From RBG-16-64-43 sp964353865 (GTDB taxonomy: Bacteria; Chloroflexota; Anaerolineae; Anaerolineales; RBG-16-64-43): a DNA stretch of 64,000 nucleotides. Shown in pieces: positions 52,135-60,675 of this stretch (position 1 is the stretch's first letter; every line of letters begins with the position of its first letter). The stretch is taken from NCBI GenBank assembly GCA_964353865.1, contig CAYGXJ010000078.1, positions 1-64,000 on the forward strand, given 5' to 3'. The notes below the pieces were generated by a model. That model had not been told where the DNA came from. It did not search any database and saw nothing but the letters and a program-made list of their open reading frames with translations. The translations under genes were made by a program, and so were the position numbers.

Positions 52135-52923
52135 ATGACGTCTTCCAAGGCCGAACACGCCTCGCTCAATCCTCTCCAGCTCAAACCTGTCAACCGTCTG
52201 GTGGCCGGCGTGCCTCTCTACATTCAGATAGCAGAAGGACTCCTGACCTGGGTCGATTCGGGTCGCCTCGCTCCTGGCGATCGCCTGCCGCCCGAGCGCG
52301 ACCTGAGCCAGATGCTTGGCGTGAACCGAATGACTTTGCGCCGTGCGCTGGAGATGCTCGAGGCGCAGGGGCTGCTGGCGCGCCGCCAAGGTGCCGGCAC
52401 CTACATCGCCGACCGCAAGATCGAGCGCCAGGCCGGGCAACTAGTCTCGTTCACCAAGCGCATGCGCGAGCAAGGCTTCACGCCTGGGGCGAAGGTGATC
52501 TCGTTTGAGGAGCGGCCGTGCGGCGCAGCTCTGGCGGCGGCGCTGCGGCTGCCGGCATTTGCGCCCGTCTACGACATCCGCCGGCTGCGATTCCTCAACG
52601 GCCAGCCGGTGCTGCTCGAGCACTATACGCTCCCGATCATGCGCTTTGCGCGCCTGGCGCGATACGATCTTGAGCAAAACTCGTTGTACGAGGTGCTGCA
52701 TGAGCACTACGGGGTGGATGTGCATCGGGCGCGCCTCAGCCTGGAGGCGGTGCTGGCCACCGCGTACGAGTCTGAGCAATTGCTCGTGCCGCTGAGCGCA
52801 CCGCTGATGCTTGAACGCCGGCTTTCATATGATGCTCTGGGAGCGCCGGTGGACCACGGCGAGGACTACTACCGGGGGGACCGTTTTCAATTCGTCACCG
52901 AGACGGCGGCGCTGGCGCTGTAG
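52135..52923 (+). CDS. GntR-family regulator with UTRA ligand domain
   Basis: The 262-residue regulator has a winged helix (LYIQIAEGLLTWVDSGRLAPGDRLPPERDLSQMLGVNRMTLRRAL, QGLLARRQGAGTYIA) and a C-terminal UTRA domain from about residue 100 (YDIRRLRFLNGQPVLLEHYTLP, YESEQLLVPLSAPLMLERRLSYD). UTRA domains bind small metabolites. Its palindrome lies just upstream, and the MttB gene starts 51 bases downstream. It probably senses a methylated amine or its demethylated product and represses the operon. ATG 52135 begins the conserved region; a longer upstream frame is not supported. Confidence 0.92.
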   Translation: MTSSKAEHASLNPLQLKPVNRLVAGVPLYIQIAEGLLTWVDSGRLAPGDRLPPERDLSQMLGVNRMTLRRALEMLEAQGLLARRQGAGTYIADRKIERQAGQLVSFTKRMREQGFTPGAKVISFEERPCGAALAAALRLPAFAPVYDIRRLRFLNGQPVLLEHYTLPIMRFARLARYDLEQNSLYEVLHEHYGVDVHRARLSLEAVLATAYESEQLLVPLSAPLMLERRLSYDALGAPVDHGEDYYRGDRFQFVTETAALAL

Positions 52924-52974
52924 ACCTGCGCCGTGCGAGGCGGCCATTCCGCCAGGTGAAAGAGGGACGAGGCG

Positions 52975-54495
52975 ATGGGCCAATACTTCGAACTGCTGAG
53001 CCGCGATCAGGTGCTGCGGGTTCACGAGGCATCACTGGAGATTCTCGACGAGGTGGGGCTGCTCATCCGCAATGCGCAAGCGCGTGAGATCCTCGCTGCA
53101 CATGGCTGCCGCCCGCTGCCCGGGAGCGAGATCATGCACTTCCCGCGAGCCGTGGTTGAAGAGTTCCGCGTCTCGATCCCGCCCACCTTCACTTTTGGCG
53201 GCCGCGAGCCGCGCTTCGACCGGACGATCCCGGACGACAGCCCGGTGATGGTCACCGGCAGTTCGGCGCCGAACATCATCGACCCGCTGACCGGGCAGGA
53301 GCGACGCGCGCGCTCGGAAGACTTGGCACGCATCGCCCATCTCGTCAACGGACTCCCGGGGTACGACGTCTTCTCCATCTCAACTCTGGCCGAAGACGCC
53401 CCTGCGGGCATGTTCAGCCTCACCCGCTTCTATGCCGCACTTAAGAACTGCGCCAAGCCGGTGCGCGGCAGCGGCCCGCCTGAGGACACCGAGAAGATTC
53501 TGCAACTGGCGTATACCATCGCCGGAAGCGAAGCCGCCTACCGGGCACATCCTTTCGTGACCCATCACTACTGCCCGGTGGTTTCGCCGCTGACGATGGA
53601 TTTCGATTCGACCCAGATGCTCATCTATTACACCGAGCAAGGGCTGCCCTGCTACCCGACCATTGTCCCCAACGCCGGGCTCACATCGCCGCTGACTCTC
53701 CTGGGGACTTTAGCCCAGGGCAATGCGGAATTCCTGGCCGCGGCGGTTCTCGAGCAAATGGTGCGGCCCGGCAAAGCTACGATCTACGCCATGTTACCTA
53801 CCGTGGCCGATATGCGCAGCGGGGCCTACGCGCCGGGCGCGATCGAGACCGGCGTGCTCTTCGTGGGGCACGCGCAGATGGCACGTTTCTACAATGTGCC
53901 CAACGGCGGCTACATTGGGCTGACCAATTCCAAACTCAACGACGCCCAATCGGGCTACGAGACCGGTATGTCGCTGGCGCTTGGCCTGGCGGCCGGCGTG
54001 GACATGTTCAACACCGGCGGGTTGCTGGACGCGTTGATGGCATTCGATTTTGCCAAGGCGGCCATTGACGACGAAATCTTCATGATGGCCAAGCGGGCCA
54101 AGCGCGGACTGGAGTTCAGCGAGGACAACCTGGCCCTCGATCTGATTCGCGAGGTGGGACCGGCGGGCATGTTTATGGACAACGCGCACACGTTGGAGCG
54201 CATGAAGACGGCCGCCTTCCTGCCCGAGATTTCGGATCGCGACGCTCGCGCCCAGTGGATCGAGCGCGGCGCCCTGGACTCACAGGAGCGCGCGATGCGC
54301 AAGGTGCAAGACATTCTGACCTGCGACAACCCGGTTGTGTTTTCCGCGGAGGTCGATGCACGCGTGCGCGCCAAATTCGCCGGTCTGGTGGCTGGGGACT
54401 CGCGCCCGCCCGAAGGCTGGACACGCGCCGCCCGGACCGCCCGGCGTGAGCGCACTGAACGGCGGCGACGCGAAGCGGCTGGCCAGAGCAGCTGA
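52975..54495 (+). CDS. MttB-family (non-pyrrolysine) corrinoid methyltransferase
   Basis: The 506-residue protein belongs to the trimethylamine methyltransferase superfamily: LSRDQVLRVHEASLEILDEVGLLI at the start, GSSAPNIIDPLTGQERRA, YYTEQGLPCYPTIVPNAG, SLALGLAAGVDMFNTGGLLDALMAFD and DNAHTLERMKTAAFLPEISDR at the end. No in-frame TAG occurs, so it is of the MtgB-like group that acts on quaternary amines such as betaines rather than the pyrrolysine TMA enzymes. It should transfer a methyl group to the corrinoid protein encoded at 56615-57298. A GAGG ribosome site precedes ATG 52975. Confidence 0.92.
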   Translation: MGQYFELLSRDQVLRVHEASLEILDEVGLLIRNAQAREILAAHGCRPLPGSEIMHFPRAVVEEFRVSIPPTFTFGGREPRFDRTIPDDSPVMVTGSSAPNIIDPLTGQERRARSEDLARIAHLVNGLPGYDVFSISTLAEDAPAGMFSLTRFYAALKNCAKPVRGSGPPEDTEKILQLAYTIAGSEAAYRAHPFVTHHYCPVVSPLTMDFDSTQMLIYYTEQGLPCYPTIVPNAGLTSPLTLLGTLAQGNAEFLAAAVLEQMVRPGKATIYAMLPTVADMRSGAYAPGAIETGVLFVGHAQMARFYNVPNGGYIGLTNSKLNDAQSGYETGMSLALGLAAGVDMFNTGGLLDALMAFDFAKAAIDDEIFMMAKRAKRGLEFSEDNLALDLIREVGPAGMFMDNAHTLERMKTAAFLPEISDRDARAQWIERGALDSQERAMRKVQDILTCDNPVVFSAEVDARVRAKFAGLVAGDSRPPEGWTRAARTARRERTERRRREAAGQSS

Positions 54496-54575
54496 CGTGT
54501 GCCGCGAGGCCGGGAGTGGGAGAGGGGCAGGCCCGGCCCTCAATGCATACCCATCGATATGGGACGGATGACACT

Positions 54576-56618
54576 GTGACCGACAAGCCAACCTCAATCC
54601 CCGAACACCAACTCGTGCTCGTGCCATCCGGGCGGCGCGGACTCATCGCAGAGGGGACCGACCTGCTCACCGCCTGCCGCTCACTGGGGGTGGATCTGGA
54701 ATCGATTTGCGGCGGCAAGCAGACCTGCGGCAAATGCCAGGTCGTCGTGGAGGAAGGGCGCTACGAGAAACACGGCCTCACCTCCGTCGCACGTCACCTC
54801 TCGCCGCCCGAGGCGCAAGAGATCGCCTGCGCGGCCAAATTCGATATCCACGGCCGACGGCTGGCCTGCGCCGCCCGCGTGCAGGGCGAATTGCTGGTCA
54901 GCGTGCCGGAGGAAAGCCAGGCGCGCAAACAGGTCATCGCCAAAGAGGCCACTGAGCGCACGATAACCATCCAGCCCGCGGTGCGGCTCATCTATATAGA
55001 AGTGACCCCGGCCAACCTGGGTGACCATCGCGGGGATTGGCAACGGGTGCAGCAGGCGCTGCGTGAACAATGGCAGATCGCGTCGCCGGTCCTCGACCCG
55101 GCCGTGCTGCCCAGCCTGCAACCGGCGCTGCGCCGTGGCGGGAGCACGCTGACCCTCACCCTGTGGGACGAGCGCGAGGTGCTGCGCATCGAGCCCGGCT
55201 ATGTGGAGCGGCTGGTCGGCCTGGCGGTGGATGTGGGTTCAACCACTATCGCGGCTCACCTGTGCGACTTGCGCACCGGCGCCGTGCTCGCCAGCGAATC
55301 GATGATGAATCCCCAGGTGCGCTTCGGCGAAGACCTGATGAGCCGAGTGTCGTACGGCATGAGCGAGCCGCAAGGCGTGGCACGCATGCACCGTGCGGTC
55401 ATCCGCGCCATCAACGAATTGGCCGAGAAGGCCGCTGCCCGCGGCGGGTTTACCTCGGGCGAGATCGTCGACAGCGTGCTGGTGGGCAACAGCATCATGC
55501 ATCACCTGCTGCTCGGGCTTGACCCGGTTGAGCTGGGCGGTGCGCCGTTTGCGCTGGCCACCTCCGGACCGCTCGACATGAAGGCGCGCGACCTGGGGCT
55601 GGCGTTCCACCGCGGCGCGCGGGTGCACGTGCTGCCGTGTATCGCCGGGCATGTGGGCGCCGACCACGTGGCGGCGCTGCTGGCCGAGGCGCCGCACAAG
55701 CAAGATGAAGCGATGCTGCTCATCGATGTGGGGACCAACGCCGAGATCTCGCTCGGCAACCGCGAGCGAATGATGTGCGCCTCAAGCCCGACCGGGCCGG
55801 CCTTCGAGGGCGCGCAAATCACCCACGGCCAGCGCGCCGCTCCGGGCGCCATCGAGCGGGTGCGCATCGACCGCGTCACGCTCGAGCCGCACTTGAAGGT
55901 CATCGGCCATGAGACCTGGGTGGAGCCGCAGGCTGCGGACGAAGTGCCTGCCCAGGCACGTGCCACCGGCATCTGCGGCAGCGGCATCATCGAGGCCGTA
56001 GCGGAGATGTTCCTGGCCGGCATCATCACCTCCGACGGCCGCTTCGACGAACAGGCCGCCGAGCGCTCACCGCGCGTGCAATTCGAAGGACGCACCGGGC
56101 GCTACGTGCTCGCGGACGCCGCGCAAACCGCTACCGGCGCGCCGATCGTGGTCACTCAGAGCGATGTGCGCGCGATTCAATTAGCCAAGGCGGCGTTGTA
56201 TGCCGGCGTGCGGCTGCTCATGGAACATCAGGGCGTCGCGCAGGTCGACCGCATTGCACTGGCCGGCGCCTTCGGCAGTTACATCAGCCCGCGCCACGCG
56301 ATGATCCTGGGCATGATCCCAGACTGCGAGCTGGAGCGCGTGCAGGCCGTAGGTAATTCGGCGGGCGACGGAGCGCGCATTGCCCTGCTCGACCGCGAGC
56401 AGCGAGTGGAGGCGGAGCGGCTGGCGAGATGGGTGGAGCACGTGCAGACAGCCACCGAGCCCACCTTTCAAGATCTGTTCGTCGCGGCGCTTGCCTTGCC
56501 GCACGCGAGCGACGCCTTCCCTCATTTGCAGGCCGAGCTTCCTGCCCCGCGAACCGCCGCACGGGCGCGGCCGCGGCAAAGCCACACCAACCCATCCCAC
56601 CTGGAGAATGCGGAATGA
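54576..56618 (+). CDS. RACo-like corrinoid activation protein (ferredoxin plus ASKHA ATPase)
   Basis: Corrinoid methyl carriers lapse to inactive Co(II); this ATP-driven reductase returns them to Co(I). The 680-residue protein has an N-terminal [2Fe-2S] ferredoxin (C45, C51, C54, C98 in ICGGKQTCGKC...LAC). A linker follows, then a DUF4445/ASKHA domain: LAVDVGSTTIAAHLCDL, LLIDVGTNAEISLGNRERM, ATGICGSGIIEAVAEM and RIALAGAFGSYISP. The GTG start at 54576 is tentative (ATG 54543 is an alternative). Its stop overlaps the corrinoid-protein ATG (ATGA). Confidence 0.9.
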   Translation: MTDKPTSIPEHQLVLVPSGRRGLIAEGTDLLTACRSLGVDLESICGGKQTCGKCQVVVEEGRYEKHGLTSVARHLSPPEAQEIACAAKFDIHGRRLACAARVQGELLVSVPEESQARKQVIAKEATERTITIQPAVRLIYIEVTPANLGDHRGDWQRVQQALREQWQIASPVLDPAVLPSLQPALRRGGSTLTLTLWDEREVLRIEPGYVERLVGLAVDVGSTTIAAHLCDLRTGAVLASESMMNPQVRFGEDLMSRVSYGMSEPQGVARMHRAVIRAINELAEKAAARGGFTSGEIVDSVLVGNSIMHHLLLGLDPVELGGAPFALATSGPLDMKARDLGLAFHRGARVHVLPCIAGHVGADHVAALLAEAPHKQDEAMLLIDVGTNAEISLGNRERMMCASSPTGPAFEGAQITHGQRAAPGAIERVRIDRVTLEPHLKVIGHETWVEPQAADEVPAQARATGICGSGIIEAVAEMFLAGIITSDGRFDEQAAERSPRVQFEGRTGRYVLADAAQTATGAPIVVTQSDVRAIQLAKAALYAGVRLLMEHQGVAQVDRIALAGAFGSYISPRHAMILGMIPDCELERVQAVGNSAGDGARIALLDREQRVEAERLARWVEHVQTATEPTFQDLFVAALALPHASDAFPHLQAELPAPRTAARARPRQSHTNPSHLENAE

Positions 56619-57298
56619 GCGAGGAATTGGATCTGACCAAGCTGCCGACCGAGGAGATCGTCCTGCAGATCAAGGACGACCTGTATGATGGACTGGCGGC
56701 TGAAGTTGCGGCCGCGGTCCGGGAACTGCTGCGTCGCGGCCTGACGCCCTACGAGGTTCTAACCGGATCGCTCGTGGCCGGGATGGATGTCGTGGGTGCG
56801 GATTTCCGCGACGGGGTCCTCTTCGTGCCCGAGGTGCTCATGGCCGCCAAGTCCATGAAGGCCGGCATGGAAATCCTGCGCCCGCTGCTGGTGGAGACCG
56901 GCGCGCCGCAGATCGGCACGTTCGTCATCGGGACGGTGAAAGGCGACATTCACGACATCGGCAAGAACCTGGTGGCGATGATGATGGAGGGGGCCGGGTT
57001 CAAGGTGGTGAACCTGGGCATCAACGTGGACGCGGAGAAGTTCATCGGCGCGGTGAAGGAGCACAAGCCCACTCTCTTCGGCATGAGCGCGCTGCTGACC
57101 ACGACCATGCCGTACATGGGGGTGGTGATCAAGGCTCTCAAGGAAGCCGGGTTGCGCGACGACCTGATTGTCTTGGTCGGCGGCGCACCGCTTAACGCCA
57201 CTTTTGCCGAAGAGATCGAGGCCGACGCCTACTGTCGCGATGCGGCCATCGCGGTCGAAACGGCCAAGAAACTGGTCGCGCTCAAGCGCGGGGGCTAG
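56615..57298 (+). CDS. Corrinoid protein of a methyltransferase system
   Basis: The 227-residue protein is the methyl shuttle. Residues 1-90 form the cap helices (YDGLAAEVAAAVRELLRRGLTPYEVL, FVPEVLMAAKSMKAGMEIL). Residues 98-227 form the B12-binding domain with GDIHDIGKNLV, where H113 is the lower cobalt ligand, and later FGMSALLTTTMPYMG and LVGGAPL. It takes methyl from the MttB-like enzyme and donates it to tetrahydrofolate or homocysteine. Translation is coupled to the upstream RACo gene by ATGA. Confidence 0.95.
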   Translation: MSEELDLTKLPTEEIVLQIKDDLYDGLAAEVAAAVRELLRRGLTPYEVLTGSLVAGMDVVGADFRDGVLFVPEVLMAAKSMKAGMEILRPLLVETGAPQIGTFVIGTVKGDIHDIGKNLVAMMMEGAGFKVVNLGINVDAEKFIGAVKEHKPTLFGMSALLTTTMPYMGVVIKALKEAGLRDDLIVLVGGAPLNATFAEEIEADAYCRDAAIAVETAKKLVALKRGG

Positions 57299-57439
57299 CT
57301 TGGCCGCATGGGCAGGAGCGCGTCGGACGAGGCGGGACGGCGGCCAGGGGCTTGGGCGGGCCGACAATGGGCATCCGCTACCCACCTCGATCGGTGACAT
57401 CGATATCGGTCCAGACCACGTCGCCAACAAGGAGGCCGA

Positions 57440-58327
57440 ATGACAACCTGGAGTGAGTTGCTGGCGCAGCCAGGAGTGATCCTCGCCGATGGCGCGATGG
57501 GCACGATGCTGATGGCAAACGGACTGGCATTCGGCAATTCCCCTGAACTATGGAACGTCGATGAGCCGCAGCGCGTGGGAGAGGTTCACGCGGCTTACCT
57601 CCAAGCGGGCGCGCGCATCCTCCTGACCAACACATTCGGCGGGAACCGCTTCCGCTTGCAGCTCCACAACTTGCAGGAGCGTGCCGCCGAACTGAACCGC
57701 GCTGCGGCACGCCTGGCTCGCGAAGCCGCGGGGGGCACCGCGCTGGTGGCGGGCGACATCGGCCCCAGCGGGGGCATCCTGGCGCCCCTCGGCGAACTGG
57801 AGCCCGAGGCAGCCGTGGCCGGGTTCGCCGAGCAGGCGGCGGCGCTGGTCGAGGGCGGGGTCGACGTGATCTGGCTCGAGACGATGTCGAGCCTGGAAGA
57901 GATGCGCGCGGCTATCGACGGAGTGCGGCGGGCGTCGGCGGGTATCCCGATCATCACCACGATGACGTTCGATACGCGCGGGCGGACGATGATGGGTGTG
58001 ACGCCCGCGCGCGCGGCGCAGACTCTGAGCGGATGGGGGGCCGTGGCGGTGGGGGGCAACTGCGGCAACGGGCCGGACGAAATCCTCGAAGTGGTGGCCA
58101 AGATGCGGGCGACGGCGCCCGCCGCCACGCTCGTGGCCAAAGCCAACGCCGGCGTGCCGCACCTTGCGGCCGGGCGTCCGGTTTACGGCGCCGGCCCGGA
58201 CGACATGGCGCGCTACGCCATCGCGGCCGTCGAGGCCGGGGCGCGCGTCATCGGCGCGTGCTGCGGAAGCACACCAGACCATTTGCGAGCGATGCGCGAT
58301 GCGCTCGCAGCCAAAGGCCTGCTCTAG
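57440..58327 (+). CDS. Homocysteine S-methyltransferase family protein
   Basis: The 295-residue TIM barrel has LADGAMGTMLMANGL at the start and LLTNTFGGNR. It also has the zinc-binding cysteines C208 in GGNCGNG and C274-C275 in GACCGS, as in betaine-homocysteine and MetH-type domains. It may methylate homocysteine with methyl groups from the corrinoid protein, linking the operon to methionine. It has no corrinoid domain of its own. GGAGG precedes ATG 57440. Confidence 0.9.
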   Translation: MTTWSELLAQPGVILADGAMGTMLMANGLAFGNSPELWNVDEPQRVGEVHAAYLQAGARILLTNTFGGNRFRLQLHNLQERAAELNRAAARLAREAAGGTALVAGDIGPSGGILAPLGELEPEAAVAGFAEQAAALVEGGVDVIWLETMSSLEEMRAAIDGVRRASAGIPIITTMTFDTRGRTMMGVTPARAAQTLSGWGAVAVGGNCGNGPDEILEVVAKMRATAPAATLVAKANAGVPHLAAGRPVYGAGPDDMARYAIAAVEAGARVIGACCGSTPDHLRAMRDALAAKGLL

Positions 58328-58341
58328 CGGGAGTGGTTGAG

Positions 58342-58923
58342 TTGCGAACTGCCTTGATCGCCTGTGGTGCATTGGCGCGCGAAGTGCTGGCTCTCAAAGC
58401 CAAACACAACTGGCAGGCGGAGGTGCTGGCCGTGCCGTCTTTGTTGCACAACACACCCGACCGCATCCCGCAGGCCGTGGCGCGGCGCATCCGCGAAGCG
58501 CGTGCCGCCTTCGACCGGGTCATCGTCGTTTACGGCGATTGCGGCACGGGCGGCCGGCTGGATGCGCTGCTCGCCGCCGAAGGCGTTGAACGTGTGGCGG
58601 GGCCTCATTGTTACGAGATGTACGCCAATGGTCAGTTCCAGGCGATGATGGACCGCGCGCCGGGCACGTTTTTCCTCACCGACTATTTGGCGCGTTCATT
58701 CGATCATCTGGTCGTGGAGCGATTGGGTCTCGATCGCCACCCGGAACTGCGCGAGGACTTCTTCGCCAACTACACCAAGGTGGTCTATCTGGCGCAGGAG
58801 GACAAAGCGGAGCTGGTGGCCAAGGCGGAATGGGCTGCGCGCGCCCTTGGGCTGCCGCTGGAGGTGGTGCGTGTGGGCTACGGTGCACTCGAATCACGGC
58901 TGGTGGAGATGATGAAAGCATGA
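58342..58923 (+). CDS. DUF1638 protein of the methyl-transfer cluster
   Basis: The 193-residue protein matches DUF1638 by its conserved cysteines: LIACGALAREVLAL near residue 8, VVYGDCGTGGRLDALL near 65 and GPHCYEMYANGQF near 90. Later segments are TFFLTDYLARSFDHLV and YLAQEDKAELVAKAEWAARALGLPLEV. The function is unknown; the family often sits beside corrinoid methyltransferases, and three cysteines in one half suggest a metal or cofactor site. TTG 58342 is chosen because GGGAG lies eight bases upstream; GTG 58333 is possible. Its end overlaps the next start (ATGA). Confidence 0.75.
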   Translation: MRTALIACGALAREVLALKAKHNWQAEVLAVPSLLHNTPDRIPQAVARRIREARAAFDRVIVVYGDCGTGGRLDALLAAEGVERVAGPHCYEMYANGQFQAMMDRAPGTFFLTDYLARSFDHLVVERLGLDRHPELREDFFANYTKVVYLAQEDKAELVAKAEWAARALGLPLEVVRVGYGALESRLVEMMKA

Positions 58924-59225
58924 GCGTTGACGTTCGTATCGTTTCGTGGCGCGATATCCCGGCGCAGGTGAAGATCGGCGCCGGACGTGCGCGCATATCG
59001 CGTCCACTCGCCGAGCGCTTTCAGCGCGCGATCGACGAGGCGGCGATGCGCGCCGGAAAAAGCGGCAGCGACGAATACCTCACCGAGTGGCGCACCTCCG
59101 ACCCCGAGACCCGCGAAGGGGAACCCGAATCGGTGGCCGCGGAACTCGTGGCGGAGATCGAGGCCGCGTACCCCGAGGCGCGGCTGCAGGCCTTGGTGGC
59201 TCAGCGCGGGTTAGAGGCCGCATAG
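58920..59225 (+). CDS. Small 'virulence factor' domain protein (PF13769-like)
   Basis: The 101-residue protein has VRIVSWRDIPAQVKIGAGRARISRPLAERFQRAIDEAAMRAG and a C-terminal segment EYLTEWRTSD with the acidic pattern of this family. The name comes from a staphylococcal gene and says little. Its place here, coupled to DUF1638 by ATGA and 38 bases before the MetV-like gene, suggests a role in the corrinoid/folate methyl pathway rather than virulence. Confidence 0.65.
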   Translation: MSVDVRIVSWRDIPAQVKIGAGRARISRPLAERFQRAIDEAAMRAGKSGSDEYLTEWRTSDPETREGEPESVAAELVAEIEAAYPEARLQALVAQRGLEAA

Positions 59226-59263
59226 TCCTTGCTGCACGACCGGGCGGGGAGAAGGTAGAGCGC

Positions 59264-59719
59264 ATGTCGTTCCTGCAAAACCATCCGGCGCTGCTCGAGA
59301 CGGCCTACGACGCAACCACGCGCCTGCTGCATCCGTGGCGGCGCTGGCTGCGCCGCGGCGGGGCGACCGAGAAGCTTCTGGTCGTCGCCGAGCAGGTGGG
59401 CAAAGGCGCCATCTTCGACTGCCGCATGTGCGGCGAATGTGTGCTGCACAACACCGGCATGACCTGCCCGATGACCTGCCCTAAGAATATGCGCAACGGG
59501 CCGTGCGGCGGAGTGCGCCCCGACGGCCGCTGCGAAGTCCTTCCCGACCAGCCCTGCATTTGGACTGAGGCGTGGCAGCGCGCGGCGCGCATGCCCAAGT
59601 ACGGCGGCGAAATCCACCTCATCCTGTCTCCGCTCGACCGCCAGCAGCAGGACCGCTCGGCTTGGTTGAACGAACTTCTCGGCCTGCCGGATTCGGTCCC
59701 CCAGGGATGGGACGAATGA
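59264..59719 (+). CDS. metV: MetV-like cysteine-rich partner of methylene-THF reductase
   Basis: The 151-residue protein has eight cysteines in a pattern typical of the MTHFR C-terminal family: CRMCGEC (53, 56, 59), C68, C72, C81, C90 and C98, in MTCPMTCPKNMRNGPCGG. In acetogens MetV forms a complex with MetF. The cysteines may bind zinc or iron-sulfur clusters. Its stop overlaps the metF start (ATGA), so the two are made together. Confidence 0.88.
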   Translation: MSFLQNHPALLETAYDATTRLLHPWRRWLRRGGATEKLLVVAEQVGKGAIFDCRMCGECVLHNTGMTCPMTCPKNMRNGPCGGVRPDGRCEVLPDQPCIWTEAWQRAARMPKYGGEIHLILSPLDRQQQDRSAWLNELLGLPDSVPQGWDE

Positions 59720-60675
59720 AGAGCGGCTCCCGGCTCGAGCGCGTGTTGCACTCCGGGCGATTTGCGGTGACGGCCGAGCTGAACCCGCCCGACAGCGCCG
59801 ATGCGCAGGCAGTCTACGACCGCGCGTTGGTGCTGGCCTCGGTGTGCGACGCGATCAATGCCACCGATGCCTCGGGCGCCAATGTCCACATGTCGAGCGT
59901 CGGGGTGTGCGCATTGCTCACACGCGCCGGCTACGAGGCTGTGCTGCAGGTAAGCTGCCGCGACCGCAATCGCATCGCCATACAGGGCGATCTGCTGGGG
60001 GCGGCCGCCATGGGCGTGCGCAACGTGCTGTTCCTCACCGGCGACGGAGTCCAGGCTGGCGATCAGCCGCAGGCCAAGCCGGTGTTCGATCTGGATTCGA
60101 TCGCTGCGCTGCGCATGGCACGCCTGATGCGCGACACGGGGCGCTTCCTTAGCGGGCGGACCCTCGAGGTGCCGCCGCGCATCTTCATGGGGGCGGCTGC
60201 CAACCCGTTTGTGCCACCGGTGAAGTTTCGCGCCCAGCACTTGGCCAAGAAAGTGGAAGCCGGGGCCGATTTCATCCAAACCCAGTACGTCTTTGACCTG
60301 GCGCGCATGCGCCAGTTCATGCGTGAAGTGTGCGATTTAGGGCTCGACCGCCGCGTCCACATTCTGGCTGGCGTGGGCCCGCTGCGCTCGGCCAAGACCG
60401 CGGAGTGGATGCGCAGCCACGTGCCGGGAGTGGTGGTGCCGGATGACGCGGTACATCGCCTGCGCGGCGTGCCGACCGACCACCAACGCGAAGAGGGCAA
60501 ACGCCTGTGCATCGAGATTATCCGTGAACTGCGCGAGATGCCTGGCATTCATGGAGTGCATGTGATGGCCTATCGCCAGGAGGAGCTGGTGGCGGAAATC
60601 ATCGAAGAAGCCGGCCTGCTCCCGCGACGGGCGGAGCCCGAAGCGACGGCGCGAGTTGAGGAGAAAGTGGCCTGA
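59716..60675 (+). CDS. metF: Methylenetetrahydrofolate reductase
   Basis: The enzyme converts between methyl-THF and methylene-THF with FAD. The 319-residue barrel has FAVTAELNPPDSADA, CDAINATDASGANVHMSSVG, QVSCRDRNRIAIQGDLLGAAAMGVRNVLFLTGD (the folate/flavin region) and KKVEAGADFIQTQYVFD. With MetV it would oxidise methyl groups delivered by the corrinoid system or run in reverse to supply methyl groups. ATG 59716 overlaps the metV stop and its own stop overlaps the next start (TGATG). Confidence 0.93.
   Translation: MKSGSRLERVLHSGRFAVTAELNPPDSADAQAVYDRALVLASVCDAINATDASGANVHMSSVGVCALLTRAGYEAVLQVSCRDRNRIAIQGDLLGAAAMGVRNVLFLTGDGVQAGDQPQAKPVFDLDSIAALRMARLMRDTGRFLSGRTLEVPPRIFMGAAANPFVPPVKFRAQHLAKKVEAGADFIQTQYVFDLARMRQFMREVCDLGLDRRVHILAGVGPLRSAKTAEWMRSHVPGVVVPDDAVHRLRGVPTDHQREEGKRLCIEIIRELREMPGIHGVHVMAYRQEELVAEIIEEAGLLPRRAEPEATARVEEKVA

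Noticed and set aside
52975..54495. Pyrrolysine-type trimethylamine methyltransferase (mttB proper)
   Set aside because: The frame is continuous with no internal TAG, so it belongs to the non-pyrrolysine MttB superfamily.
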